Below are positions 18,749 through 28,510 of a DNA stretch of 64,000 nucleotides, piece after piece. The position numbers and the translations under genes were made by a program. The notes under the pieces are model-generated. The model saw only the letters and a program-made list of their open reading frames with translations, was not told the origin of the DNA and did not search any database. This DNA is from Sulfurivirga caldicuralii (GTDB lineage Bacteria > Pseudomonadota > Gammaproteobacteria > Thiomicrospirales > Thiomicrospiraceae). Location of the stretch: positions 124,001-188,000 of the forward strand of contig NZ_FSRE01000001.1 of NCBI RefSeq assembly GCF_900141795.1. Reading direction: 5' to 3'. Within the stretch, counting starts at the first letter, position 1. Each line of letters starts with the position of its first letter.

Positions 18749-18996
18749 TATCCCACAAGAGGAGGCATGGCCGTTCGGCCTTGTTCGAACCTTTTTCCGT
18801 CAGGTGCGGGTCATGACTGTTCAATCTATGGACTGGTCCTGTCTTACATTGTCCAGCCTTTGCTATGAGGGGGGCGCGTTTCAGGTTGCCCTGATATGAG
18901 TGCGGTTTATTGCCGCAAAATTATTTTGATTGTCTTTTTGTGCGCGCTGTTTTTAATATGGGGTTGCCTCATACAAATAACAGGAGGAAGGAGACC

Positions 18997-19424
18997 ATGA
19001 AGAAAACACTTCTGGCGCTGTTTGTGGCCGGGTTCATGGGATTGAGTGCGCAGCAGGCCAGTGCCGGGTGCTGTGGCTTTGGCAATGACGGTCCGTGGGA
19101 TGACAACGACTGGCCGGAATGGACGCCCATGTATTGGATGGAAGAGTTTGCGGACGAGTTCGATGACGATGATGACTATTATGGTCCGCCGCCGTGGGCG
19201 TATGCTGGTTATCCGCCCCCCCGGCTTATTACGGTGCGCCACCTGCCTATGGGCCACCGCCAGGGTACGGACCACCCCGGGGTTATGCGCCCCCGCCAGC
19301 ACCGCAGGGCTACGCGCCGCCACCCCCTCCACCGGGTTATGCCCCCCCTCCGCCTCCCCCCGGCTTTGGTCCCGGGGCCATGCCCCCACCGCCACCGCCC
19401 GGTTACGCACCGCCTGCACGCTAA
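18997..19424 (+). pseudogene. Sulfur-globule-like secreted protein, reading frame shifted at a C7 tract
   Basis: A strong AGGAGGAAGGAG site precedes ATG 18997. The frame gives a signal peptide (MKKTLLALFVAGFMGLSAQQASA), then GCCGFGNDGPWDD, DWPEWTPMYWMEEF, an Asp run and YYGPPPWAYAGYPPP. At the C7 tract (19216-19222) the sensible frame changes: the +1 frame continues with about ten tyrosine/proline/glycine repeats (YYGAPPAYGPPPGYGPP, GYAPPPPPPGYAPP) and ends at TAA 19422. One extra C would restore a ~143-residue protein. Composition and the WTPMYWMEE motif resemble sulfur globule envelope proteins, which would suit the metabolism. It may be phase-variable, mutated or a sequence error; if unshifted, the frame runs to 19485. 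Confidence 0.7.
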
Positions 19425-19435
19425 CGCGTTGCATC

Positions 19436-19464
19436 AAAAAGCCCGCCACTCTGGCGGGCTTTTT
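19436..19464. terminator. Bidirectional terminator
   Basis: AAAAAGCCCGCC and GGCGGGCTTTTT arms lie between the sulfur-globule-like gene and the convergent PilZ gene. Confidence 0.88.
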
Positions 19465-19485
19465 GATTGCGAGGCAGTGAGTTGA

Positions 19486-19821
19486 TCAGGCGCTGATCAG
19501 GTGCTCGAAGACCTGTTCATAGTCTTCATTGGTTTCCTTGAGCTCCACCCCTACGTGATAGGCCTGCTCCATGGTGTCGATGCAGTGACGCACAACCCCG
19601 GTAAAGAGGTAGTCATGGAAGCGATGATCTTGGTTGTCTTCCACTTCAAAGTGCACTTCCAGTTGAGCCCCTTCTGGAACCGGTTCCTGGCTGAACAGTC
19701 CCACACCCTTGAGAGACAGGTCGCTGGTTGTGCCGAAAACGGTGTGGTCGTTGGGCATTTTTATAATGATGGGACGGTTGACGGGTACGCGCGTATGCGC
19801 ACGGCGTTCTTCTGGTGTCAT
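19486..19821 (-). CDS. PilZ-domain protein
   Basis: The 111-residue protein is a single PilZ domain with the RRAHTRVPV (RxxxR) motif near the N-terminus and SDLSLKGVGLF (D/NxSxxG) near residue 35, the two elements that bind cyclic-di-GMP. It is the likely receptor for some of the GGDEF/EAL enzymes in this window. It is a stand-alone gene with no adjacent pilus or flagellar genes, so its target is unknown. The start ATG at 19821 has AGGAAG upstream on the minus strand. Confidence 0.9.
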   Translation of the reverse strand: MTPEERRAHTRVPVNRPIIIKMPNDHTVFGTTSDLSLKGVGLFSQEPVPEGAQLEVHFEVEDNQDHRFHDYLFTGVVRHCIDTMEQAYHVGVELKETNEDYEQVFEHLISA

Positions 19822-20038
19822 GAGTCTTCCTCTTGATGCATTGTTCCTGTGCTTTTTTGCTTAAGGCCGCATGTCCGCGTCCTATGCTGCCATGTCCGGC
19901 ACTATGATGGCTGCCATTGCGCCGTCGATTCTAACGGTCGGTCTGTGTGACGGCTGGGCAGGTCACTGCGCCGAATAAAAATGTCTGATCGGGATTAAAG
20001 CAAAAAACGGACGTGAGGTCGAGCAAAAGGTGGATAAT

Positions 20039-20055
20039 GTGAACTATAGGTTCAC
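20039..20055. promoter_or_regulatory. Small perfect palindrome
   Basis: GTGAAC-TATAG-GTTCAC lies in the gap between the PilZ gene and tRNA-Leu. It has no T-run in the direction of tRNA transcription, so it is not an obvious terminator; an operator is possible. Confidence 0.3.
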
Positions 20056-20097
20056 AAAAAATGAGTAATTGGGGAAGGGCAATCAGAGGAGAAAGAT

Positions 20098-20184
20098 TGG
20101 TGCGGATGGTGAGAGTCGAACTCACACGGGTTTTACCCCACAGAGACCTGAACCCTGCGCGTCTACCAGTTCCGCCACATCCGC
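20098..20184 (-). tRNA. tRNA-Leu (anticodon CAG)
   Basis: On the minus strand the 5' acceptor arm GCGGATG (20184-20178) pairs with CATCCGC near 20102-20108, followed by discriminator A and an encoded CCA (20100-20098). The D arm has GGCGGAACTGGTAGACGCGC. The anticodon loop is TTCAGGT, giving CAG. A long variable arm (GGGGTAAAACCCGT) marks a class II tRNA, and the T arm reads GAGTTCGACTCTC. The total is 87 bases with CCA. Confidence 0.95.
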
Positions 20185-20205
20185 ACACTGGGTAGATGAC
20201 GGCGT

Positions 20206-20233
20206 ATTATAGAGATGATTGCGGACTTGTAAA
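20206..20233 (-). promoter_or_regulatory. Promoter of tRNA-Leu
   Basis: On the minus strand TTTACA (20233-20228) and TATAAT (20211-20206) are 16 bases apart and end about 22 bases before the tRNA 5' end. Confidence 0.75.
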
Positions 20234-20279
20234 CCCCTTTTGTGATATTTTTCCGTGAACTGAACCGAGTGAGGATTTC

Positions 20280-20810
20280 ATGACGATCAAGGCATTTGAA
20301 AACCATTTTCCACAGCTGGCACCGGGCGCCTGGGTTGCTGATGAGGCTCTGGTTGTGGGCCAGTGCGTACTGGGCGAGGATGCGAGTGTCTGGCCCATGG
20401 CCGTCTTGCGGGGCGATGTGAATTTCATCGAGATCGGTGCGCGCACCAATATTCAGGATGGGGTAGTGGTGCATGTGACCCATGAGAGCGAATGGGGCCC
20501 TGGGGCCCCTACCCGTGTTGGTGCCGATGTGACCGTGGGGCATAACGCCACCCTGCATGGCTGCACCATTGAGGATGAGGTGCTCATCGGGATGAATGCC
20601 GTCGTGCTTGATGGCGCTGTAGTGCCGCGGCATACCATCGTAGGAGCCCATGCCCTGGTGCCGCCGGGCAAGGTGTTGGAAAGCGGTTGGCTGTATGTGG
20701 GGGCGCCGGTCAAGAAGGCGCGTCCTCTTACAGAGGAGGAAAAGGCCTTTTTCAAGTATTCGGCCGCACACTATGTGGCACTGAAGGTGAGGCATGCCCG
20801 CGCAAGCTGA
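20280..20810 (+). CDS. Gamma-carbonic anhydrase-like left-handed beta-helix protein (YrdA type)
   Basis: The 176-residue protein shows hexapeptide repeats throughout (VWPMAVLRGDVNFIEIGART, NIQDGVVVHVTHES, VGHNATLHGCTIEDEVLIGMNAVVLDGAVV). The metal-site histidines are visible in VHVTHES and GHNATLHG. The family includes gamma carbonic anhydrases and the YrdA/PaaY group, so enzyme activity is possible but not shown. In an autotroph a bicarbonate role is tempting, but there are no carboxysome or Rubisco genes nearby. Its end overlaps the start of the PAS-GGDEF gene by 17 bases. Confidence 0.88.
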   Translation: MTIKAFENHFPQLAPGAWVADEALVVGQCVLGEDASVWPMAVLRGDVNFIEIGARTNIQDGVVVHVTHESEWGPGAPTRVGADVTVGHNATLHGCTIEDEVLIGMNAVVLDGAVVPRHTIVGAHALVPPGKVLESGWLYVGAPVKKARPLTEEEKAFFKYSAAHYVALKVRHARAS

Positions 20811-21891
20811 ACAACGCCCCGGTACGCTGGACCGGCTGTTCTGGCGCATCTTTCTTGCCAAGCTGTGGCGGCTCCCCGTTGCGGTGGTTGTCGTATGGGC
20901 GGCAGCTGCTGTGCAGCGGTTCGACATCGCGCATGCGTCGATTCCGGTTTATGAGTGGATTTTCTGGATAGTTCCGACCGCTCTGGGGGTGCTTTTCGGG
21001 CTGTTATGGAGTGTGGTGTCGGCCCTGAAAACACGCCTGCGCTGGGAGGCGGAGCTGCTGGCCCATCTTGTTGGCGATGCCCATGACGTGTTGATTTTGC
21101 GCGAACGCGCACGCTTCTGGTATATCTCCCCGCAGATCAAGGCGTTGACGGGGTATGATGCCGAAGTGTTTCGGTTGACACCCGAGTTTTTCGAATCCCT
21201 GATCCACCCGGAAGATCTGGCCGCCTGGCAGCGTTATCAGAATGCCATCTGGCGTCAGGAAGCGCTTCCACTCACGCACAAGTACGAGTTTCGGCTGCGC
21301 ACGCCGCACCGCGGGCTGGTCTGGGTGCGCCATCAGGTGAGCTGCTTTGCCTTTCATGGGTTGCGTATCTGTCGATGCGTACTGCACGATATTACCGAAC
21401 AGGTGGAGCTCAAGCGGCTGTTTAACCGTTTGCAGCATGAGGACGTGTTGACGGGTCTGCCCAATCGTCAGGGGTTGATCAGGCAGTGCAGCCACCGCCT
21501 GACACCCGGTGCTGAAGTGACCTTCGTGGTGATCGACGTGGTGGACCTGCGCCGCATCAATCTGAATGAATCCGTGGCCGTGGGAGACCGTATTTTGATG
21601 ACACTGGCCGAACGGCTGCAACACTGGGTGGAGGTACACAGCGAGGCTATTTGCACAGGACGGCTAGTGGGGGACAATTTCCTAGTTGTCCTGCTCGGCA
21701 ACAGTGAGGCGATACAGGCGCTATTGCTGAGTGAGCGGGAGGGGCTGGAACAGCCCTATTATGCCGATGAGGTGGGGCGTTATGTGCCGTTTCGGTTGGG
21801 CTTTGGCTTTTACACCGTGCAGGTGGACAACCCCGATGACTGTAAAGCGCTGGAAGCCTATCTGCAGGCCGCCTACCTGAATGCCCATTAG
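20794..21891 (+). CDS. Membrane PAS-GGDEF protein with degenerate GGDEF motif
   Basis: The 365-residue protein begins with two membrane helices (about 25-45 and 54-75), followed by a PAS domain (about 90-195, YISPQIKALTGYDAEVF) and a GGDEF fold (about 200-350, DVLTGLPNRQGL). The signature position reads LVGDNF in place of GGDEF or GGEEF, so catalysis is probably lost. Such proteins can act as receptors or sensors. The start at 20794 lies inside the end of the gamma-carbonic anhydrase gene, so the two share a transcript. Confidence 0.85.
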   Translation: MPAQAEQRPGTLDRLFWRIFLAKLWRLPVAVVVVWAAAAVQRFDIAHASIPVYEWIFWIVPTALGVLFGLLWSVVSALKTRLRWEAELLAHLVGDAHDVLILRERARFWYISPQIKALTGYDAEVFRLTPEFFESLIHPEDLAAWQRYQNAIWRQEALPLTHKYEFRLRTPHRGLVWVRHQVSCFAFHGLRICRCVLHDITEQVELKRLFNRLQHEDVLTGLPNRQGLIRQCSHRLTPGAEVTFVVIDVVDLRRINLNESVAVGDRILMTLAERLQHWVEVHSEAICTGRLVGDNFLVVLLGNSEAIQALLLSEREGLEQPYYADEVGRYVPFRLGFGFYTVQVDNPDDCKALEAYLQAAYLNAH

Positions 21892-22037
21892 CACCTTGGC
21901 GTCAGCACAAGCGAATCGTCCCAAGACGCGAGTTAAAAGGCTGTGTTGTTTGAATGCCAAGGGGAGAAAGGGGTGTGTGTCCTCTTTCCAGTGTTCCGGC
22001 ATTTGTGACGCGGGCCAGTTGAACCCCCAAGGGTATT
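21892..22037. other. Intergenic region between convergent genes; possible element remnant
   Basis: No gene or terminator is evident. The stretch contains TCGTCCCAAGAC near 21918, matching the 13.9-kb intergenic region with one mismatch over 14 bases. Confidence 0.25.
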
Positions 22038-23893
<1,856 letters not shown>

Positions 23894-23961
23894 TTACAAT
23901 GCGAGGTCAACGTTTTCAAATGATACGCACAAACGCTGGTCGGTGCCATTGGGAGGGCGAC

Positions 23962-24393
23962 ATGGATTACGAATATCTCTTTTTTGACCGCGGTCTCGCA
24001 GAGCGCTTTGCGCAGGGGTGTGAAAACGAGGGGGCTGCAACGGAGGTTGAAGTTCAGCAGGATGGTGTGGTGGTGCGCCTGACCGGTACGGTCAGCGATG
24101 CACTGGCCGAGATGGCCGAGGCGCTTTATGACGAACTGTTTTTTGGCGAGCAGGCCGAGATGGTGGAGGCAGAAGATGAAAGTGTGGCCATGACCGGCAT
24201 GCAGATTCAGCTCAAGGACGGCAGTTATACCACTGTGCTGATTCCACCGGAGATCATGAATCGCCTGCTCAGTGTCTTTTCCGTGGACGAACTGAACCGC
24301 TTCATGCACGATGTGGCGCGCGCCATTGAGGACCCGAATGGTGGTGGAACGGTCTGTCAGGTGATGCGCCGCGAAGGGTATCTCGACTCATAG
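23962..24393 (+). CDS. Conserved-looking acidic protein of unknown function
   Basis: The 143-residue protein starts MDYEYLFFDRGLAERF with GGGAGGG just upstream, so I prefer this ATG over an in-frame start at 23899. It is strongly acidic in the middle (EQAEMVEAEDE) and has no membrane helices or signal peptide. An amphipathic C-terminal part follows (IPPEIMNRLLSVFSVDELNRFMHDVARAI). I do not recognise the family. It lies between hemB (divergent) and soxC (same strand, 227 bases on), so a link to Sox is possible but not shown. Confidence 0.6.
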   Translation: MDYEYLFFDRGLAERFAQGCENEGAATEVEVQQDGVVVRLTGTVSDALAEMAEALYDELFFGEQAEMVEAEDESVAMTGMQIQLKDGSYTTVLIPPEIMNRLLSVFSVDELNRFMHDVARAIEDPNGGGTVCQVMRREGYLDS

Positions 24394-24560
24394 AAACCGG
24401 TTGCCACCCTCATAAAAAATTTATATCAGGATTTAATGGTTTTTTGAATTCATTGTCTTGCGCCGCTTTCCACTGCCACGTTAAGATTGCAAGACTCGCT
24501 TGTGCAACCTGTCCACTTGTGGTTGAGCGGGCAGGTCAACACAGCCGCTTGTGCTTTATA

Positions 24561-24574
24561 CAGTGCAGGCACTG
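24561..24574 (+). promoter_or_regulatory. Perfect inverted repeat upstream of soxC
   Basis: CAGTGC-AG-GCACTG is a perfect 6-2-6 palindrome, ending 46 bases before the soxC ATG and directly downstream of a TATACA sequence (24557-24562). It is placed like an operator for a dimeric repressor. No regulator gene lies nearby. Confidence 0.45.
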
Positions 24575-24620
24575 ACTGTTGGTGTTACAGAGCAAGAATA
24601 CCAATCAAGGAGCACTATCA

Positions 24621-25973
24621 ATGACTGATAATCGCGTTGAAGAAAAGGTTGCAGTGCAATCCGAGGAGAGCCGCAGCCAGAGCCGCCGCGCTTTTCTGAA
24701 GGGTTCTGCGGCCGTCGCCGGTGGCGTGCTGTTTACCAAGGCAGCCTCCGCCGACTATGATCCCAAGAAGGCTGTGGCGCCTTACGCGGGCGAAAAGGAA
24801 ATTACCGAGCCGCTGCAGGACGGCCCCTGGCGCAAGCGTCTGGGTTTCGGTGTGCGTCGTTACCCCTATGGCGTCCCCTCTCCCTACGAGAAGGACGTGC
24901 AGCGCCGCACGCTGGAGTGGCTGACGCCTGACTCCATGGCGTCCATCACCATGACACCCATTCAGAGCCTGCACGGTATCATTACCCCGAACGGCCTGCA
25001 CTTCGAGCGTTTCCACGGCGGTGCCGCGGATATCGATCCCAAGACCCACCGTCTGGTGATTCATGGTCTGGTTGAGCGCCCGCTGATCTTCACCGTTGAT
25101 GATCTGAAGCGCTTCCCCTCCATTTCCCGCATCCACTTCATCGAGTGTCCGGCCAACGGCGCGATGGAATGGAAGGGCGTGCAGCTGAACTCCGTGCAGT
25201 GGACGCACGGCATGATGTCCTGCGTGGAATACACCGGTGTTCGCCTGTCTGACCTGCTCAAGGAAGCTGGCATCAAGCTGGACAAGGCACGCTGGATTAT
25301 TCCTGAAGGTGCGGACGCATCCGGCATGTCCCGCTCCATTCCGCTGGAAATTGCTATGGACGACTGTTTTGTGGCCTATGCGCAGAACGGTGAAGCACTG
25401 CGCCGCGAGCAGGGTTATCCCATCCGCCTGGTGGTGCCGGGCTGTGAAGCCAACATGTGGGTGAAATACCTGCGTCGCATCAAGGTTACAGACGTACCGC
25501 TGCAGCACCGTGAAGAAACTTCCAAGTACACCGAGCTGATGCCGGATGGTACGGCCCAGCGCTTCTCCTGGTACATGGAACCCAACTCCGTGATCACCTA
25601 CCCGTCTCCTGACTACCGCATGCAGGGTCCGGGCAAGTACTATGTACGTGGTCTGGCATGGTCCGGTCGCGGCAAAGTCGCCCATGTGGATGTATCCTTC
25701 GATGGCGGCAAGAACTGGCACGAGGCGCACTTCACTTCGCCGGTACTGGACAAGGCATGGACCCGTTTCGAGATCGAATGGGATTGGGATGGCAGCGAGG
25801 CTTTCCTGATGAGCCGTGTTACCGACGAAACCGGTTACGTACAGCCGCCCATGCCGCAAATGCGTGCAGTGGAAGGTACCAACAACGTTTACCACCGTAC
25901 TGCGATGGTAACGTGGCGCGTACATGCCTGGGATAGCAAAAACGGAGGCTTGATTGAAAATGTTCAGTACTAA
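24621..25973 (+). CDS. soxC: Sulfane dehydrogenase subunit SoxC (molybdenum cofactor)
   Basis: The 450-residue protein has a Tat signal (SRRAFLKGSAAVAGG) at about 24-38, a molybdopterin domain with the HFIECPANG cysteine motif and the C-terminal dimerisation domain (GLAWSGRGKVAHVDVSFDGG). SoxC with SoxD oxidises the sulfane sulfur held on SoxYZ, yielding six electrons. The ATG at 24621 follows AAGGAGC; an upstream in-frame start at 24579 would lengthen the Tat leader. No other sox genes are nearby, so the pair is separate from any soxXYZAB cluster. The stop overlaps soxD. Confidence 0.95.
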   Translation: MTDNRVEEKVAVQSEESRSQSRRAFLKGSAAVAGGVLFTKAASADYDPKKAVAPYAGEKEITEPLQDGPWRKRLGFGVRRYPYGVPSPYEKDVQRRTLEWLTPDSMASITMTPIQSLHGIITPNGLHFERFHGGAADIDPKTHRLVIHGLVERPLIFTVDDLKRFPSISRIHFIECPANGAMEWKGVQLNSVQWTHGMMSCVEYTGVRLSDLLKEAGIKLDKARWIIPEGADASGMSRSIPLEIAMDDCFVAYAQNGEALRREQGYPIRLVVPGCEANMWVKYLRRIKVTDVPLQHREETSKYTELMPDGTAQRFSWYMEPNSVITYPSPDYRMQGPGKYYVRGLAWSGRGKVAHVDVSFDGGKNWHEAHFTSPVLDKAWTRFEIEWDWDGSEAFLMSRVTDETGYVQPPMPQMRAVEGTNNVYHRTAMVTWRVHAWDSKNGGLIENVQY

Positions 25974-27027
25974 GAAATCTCTGATCGCCGCAGCAGTTGT
26001 TGCCTCTATGGCAGCAGGCTCGGCCCTTGCCATGAGCAGCAACGACAAGGGTGGCGATACCGCCGCCGCTGCAGGCAAGATCGAAGGCAAGTGGGCCGCC
26101 AACTACCGCGAAATCATCAAGGAAAATGGCGGAAAGTATCTGGACCGTGAGGTGATGGAAAAGATCCTGGGTTCAGACGTAAATTCGCTGCGTGCCAAGC
26201 TGGATCCCAACAACCCATACTCCTTCGAGGTAGACGACAGCATCGATGGTGGCCCGCACGGCAACGCCCAGTGTAAGGTGCCCAAGGCGTTTGTTGAAGT
26301 CTGGGACAGCGCTGAAAAGAATGAAAAGGCGGATTACATCGCCAATAAGTTTGGCAAGCCTATCGCAGAGTCTGCGCTGAAGATCTGGGAGATCAACGTG
26401 GATGGTGACGGTAACGGCTGGCCGAACGTCTCTGAAGAAGAGGCCGTGACCGTCGAAAAGGGTGGCAACATCTACGTTCAGTTCTGCGGCATGTGTCACG
26501 GTGAGTTTGGTGAGGGCGCCAAGGGTTACCTGCCGCTGGCGGTGGACGAGGATCTGGTAACCTCGGACTTCCGCGATCCGGCGCCCATGAAAACCATCGG
26601 CAACTACTGGCCGTATGCGACCACCATTTTCGATTACAGCCGCCGTGCCATGCCATTCTGGTCACCCAACTCGCCTGCGATTGGCGACAAGGGTTACCTG
26701 GGTATTACGGCTTATCTGATTCAGGCCAACGGTATTCCGCTGGATGATGAAGACACCACGCTGGACGACAGCGACAAGGCAACGGCTCAGGTCATTATGG
26801 CGGCCAACAAATATATGAAGAACCAGGGCAACTTCTTCTGCGACCACCGTCCTGTGACGCACAACAAGCGTTGCATGAAGGATTGTCCGGATTATCTGGT
26901 TGGCGATGGTGCGGGTAACATCCACCATTACCGTCAGGCGCGTCGTCTGCCGGATGGCACACCTCAGTACAACGTAAATCAGCGTCTGCATGAGGCACCT
27001 CCGGGTGTCGGCCACGCAGGCTTCTAA
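25954..27027 (+). CDS. soxD: Cytochrome c subunit SoxD of sulfane dehydrogenase
   Basis: The protein has an N-terminal signal peptide (SLIAAAVVASMAAGSALA) and a single heme-binding CxxCH (CGMCH) in YVQFCGMCHGEFGEG. A methionine in SRRAMPFWSP is a plausible distal ligand. It has no second CxxCH, unlike the diheme SoxD of Paracoccus, so it looks monoheme. The C-terminal tail has four cysteines (FFCDHRP, KRCMKDCP). GGAGG at 25943-25947 is well placed for TTG 25954 (six bases) and farther from ATG 25960, so the start is 25954 or 25960. Both overlap soxC by 14-20 bases. It passes electrons from SoxC to the respiratory chain. Confidence 0.9.
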   Translation: MKMFSTKKSLIAAAVVASMAAGSALAMSSNDKGGDTAAAAGKIEGKWAANYREIIKENGGKYLDREVMEKILGSDVNSLRAKLDPNNPYSFEVDDSIDGGPHGNAQCKVPKAFVEVWDSAEKNEKADYIANKFGKPIAESALKIWEINVDGDGNGWPNVSEEEAVTVEKGGNIYVQFCGMCHGEFGEGAKGYLPLAVDEDLVTSDFRDPAPMKTIGNYWPYATTIFDYSRRAMPFWSPNSPAIGDKGYLGITAYLIQANGIPLDDEDTTLDDSDKATAQVIMAANKYMKNQGNFFCDHRPVTHNKRCMKDCPDYLVGDGAGNIHHYRQARRLPDGTPQYNVNQRLHEAPPGVGHAGF

Positions 27028-27055
27028 TTTGCATTGTGACTGCCTGAACCGTGTC

Positions 27056-27081
27056 AAGCCCGCCTTTTGGCGGGCTTTTTT
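27056..27081 (+). terminator. Terminator of soxCD
   Basis: AAGCCCGCC-TTTT-GGCGGGCTT is followed by a T-run about 30 bases after the soxD stop. Confidence 0.88.
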
Positions 27082-27175
27082 GTGCCCGTCTGTCAGGTAT
27101 TCACGGGAGCCGGTTCAGCTGGTGAACAATTGAATTTGGTTTGTTTGCAAGTGGGAATCTATGCCCTGATCGCAC

Positions 27176-27202
27176 AAAAAAGCGCCATTAAGGCGCTTTT
27201 TT
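27176..27202. terminator. Second bidirectional terminator after soxD
   Basis: AAAAAAGCGCC-ATTA-GGCGCTTTTTT is symmetric with A- and T-runs and sits 25 bases from the stop of the minus-strand HDOD gene, which it probably terminates. Confidence 0.85.
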
Positions 27203-27226
27203 GCATGTTAGGGCTGAGAGGGGGGG

Positions 27227-28444
27227 TTATCGGGCGCTTTGCAGAATTTTGCTGGCCCAGGCAGTGGCGGCAAGATAGAAGGAGGAGATGTTCATGATAT
27301 CCAGGTTTTCAAACCGCAGACTCATGAGATCCGTACTGCCCTGTTCCAGTGCCTTGGTAATGCGCAGTGCCTGTCCCATATCGCCCTCGTAGTCTGTCAG
27401 TGCCTTCTTGAGCGGGGCAGCCAGGGGCAGTTGATCCACCAGATCTCGCATGGGCAGATGGAAAAAGGCATTCAGGGTGGAAAACAGGCCGACGAGGAAA
27501 AAGGCGTCCTTTTCCCGTTCATGCCCGGGTGCATGCGCTGCCAGCATCTCCATGAACTTGCCGCGGGTGAGCGCTGTCTTGAGCAGTTCTTCCGGCACGC
27601 CTTCCGCCCGGCTGAGCAGCATGATGGTGACCCAGAACTTGAGGCGCTTGAGTCCCATCAGTTGCACTGCATCCTCGATGCTGGTCACTTCCCGGGGCAG
27701 GTCGTTGCTGGGGTGGTTGATCGCAGCCAGCAGCTGGTGCGTCAGGGCCACATCGGTTGAGATGATTTCCGCGAGGCGGTCAAAGTCGGTGTCGTCGCTG
27801 TTGAGTTCAGCAATCAGCTGCAGCAGGGCCGCTTCGTTGGGGCTGAGTTCCTGATCGGCACTGATCACCGGATTGACAAAGTAGTAACCCTGGAAGAGTT
27901 CGACGCCTTCAGCCTTCAGGCGTTGGAACTGGGCCTCGTCCTCCACGTGGGTAACAATGGGGGTGTGCGTGTCCTTCAGTTTGAGATAGGTCGCAATGGC
28001 GGCCTCTTCACCCAGCGTTTTCAGGTTCAGCTTCACGAAGCGGGCGATGCTCAGCAGTTTGTCTGTGGTGTCGTCCGCCTGATAGTCGTGCAGTGCAATC
28101 TGTAAACCATCATTGTGCAGGGCTTTCAGGTAGGCGAGTGCATCGCGGTTGCCCACAATGCCGCGGTCGATTTCAATGACCAGACGCGAGCGGTCTTGCA
28201 GTGGCGGCAGTACATCCGGCTTCAGCAGGACGTAGGGCACGCGATAAAAACAGTAATTGGGACCCGCCAGCGCATCCAGAGCCTCATTCTTCTGCAGATC
28301 CGCGAACAGTTCGCGGGCCTCATCTTCCCACGCTTGATCGGTCAATGTCTGTTTGCCAACGGTCTGCAGAGTGTAGCTATAGCTGTGCAGCTTCTGGTTG
28401 GCGTCGAGGACGGGTTGTTTGATGCAGAGAATGTGACGGTCCAT
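27227..28444 (-). CDS. EAL-like/HDOD signalling protein, second copy
   Basis: The 405-residue protein has the same two-part plan as the gene at 209-1432: an N-terminal EAL-like half opening ILCIKQPVLDANQKLHSYSY with no EAL or DDFGTG motif, and a C-terminal HDOD domain (about 200-390, IISTDVALTHQLLAAIN). GFxFFTG becomes GVELFQGYYFV in the linker. The ATG at 28444 is preferred over an in-frame GTG at 28453. It converges on soxD. Two YuxH-type proteins in 64 kb suggest a small family in this genome. Confidence 0.85.
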   Translation of the reverse strand: MDRHILCIKQPVLDANQKLHSYSYTLQTVGKQTLTDQAWEDEARELFADLQKNEALDALAGPNYCFYRVPYVLLKPDVLPPLQDRSRLVIEIDRGIVGNRDALAYLKALHNDGLQIALHDYQADDTTDKLLSIARFVKLNLKTLGEEAAIATYLKLKDTHTPIVTHVEDEAQFQRLKAEGVELFQGYYFVNPVISADQELSPNEAALLQLIAELNSDDTDFDRLAEIISTDVALTHQLLAAINHPSNDLPREVTSIEDAVQLMGLKRLKFWVTIMLLSRAEGVPEELLKTALTRGKFMEMLAAHAPGHEREKDAFFLVGLFSTLNAFFHLPMRDLVDQLPLAAPLKKALTDYEGDMGQALRITKALEQGSTDLMSLRFENLDIMNISSFYLAATAWASKILQSAR

Positions 28445-28510
28445 GGTATCCACTCTATTTTGAAAAGTTTATTGACTGGATTATACGACCCGGCGTCTGA
28501 TGATGCACCT

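Noticed and set aside
18910-19485. A 191-residue reading frame across the sulfur-globule-like locus
   Set aside because: Its second half is arginine- and histidine-rich, and the Tyr/Pro/Gly repeats lie in the other frame, so this frame is the shifted product, not the original protein.
20039-20055. Terminator for tRNA-Leu
   Set aside because: The palindrome lacks a T-run on the downstream side of tRNA transcription, so it is listed only as a palindrome.
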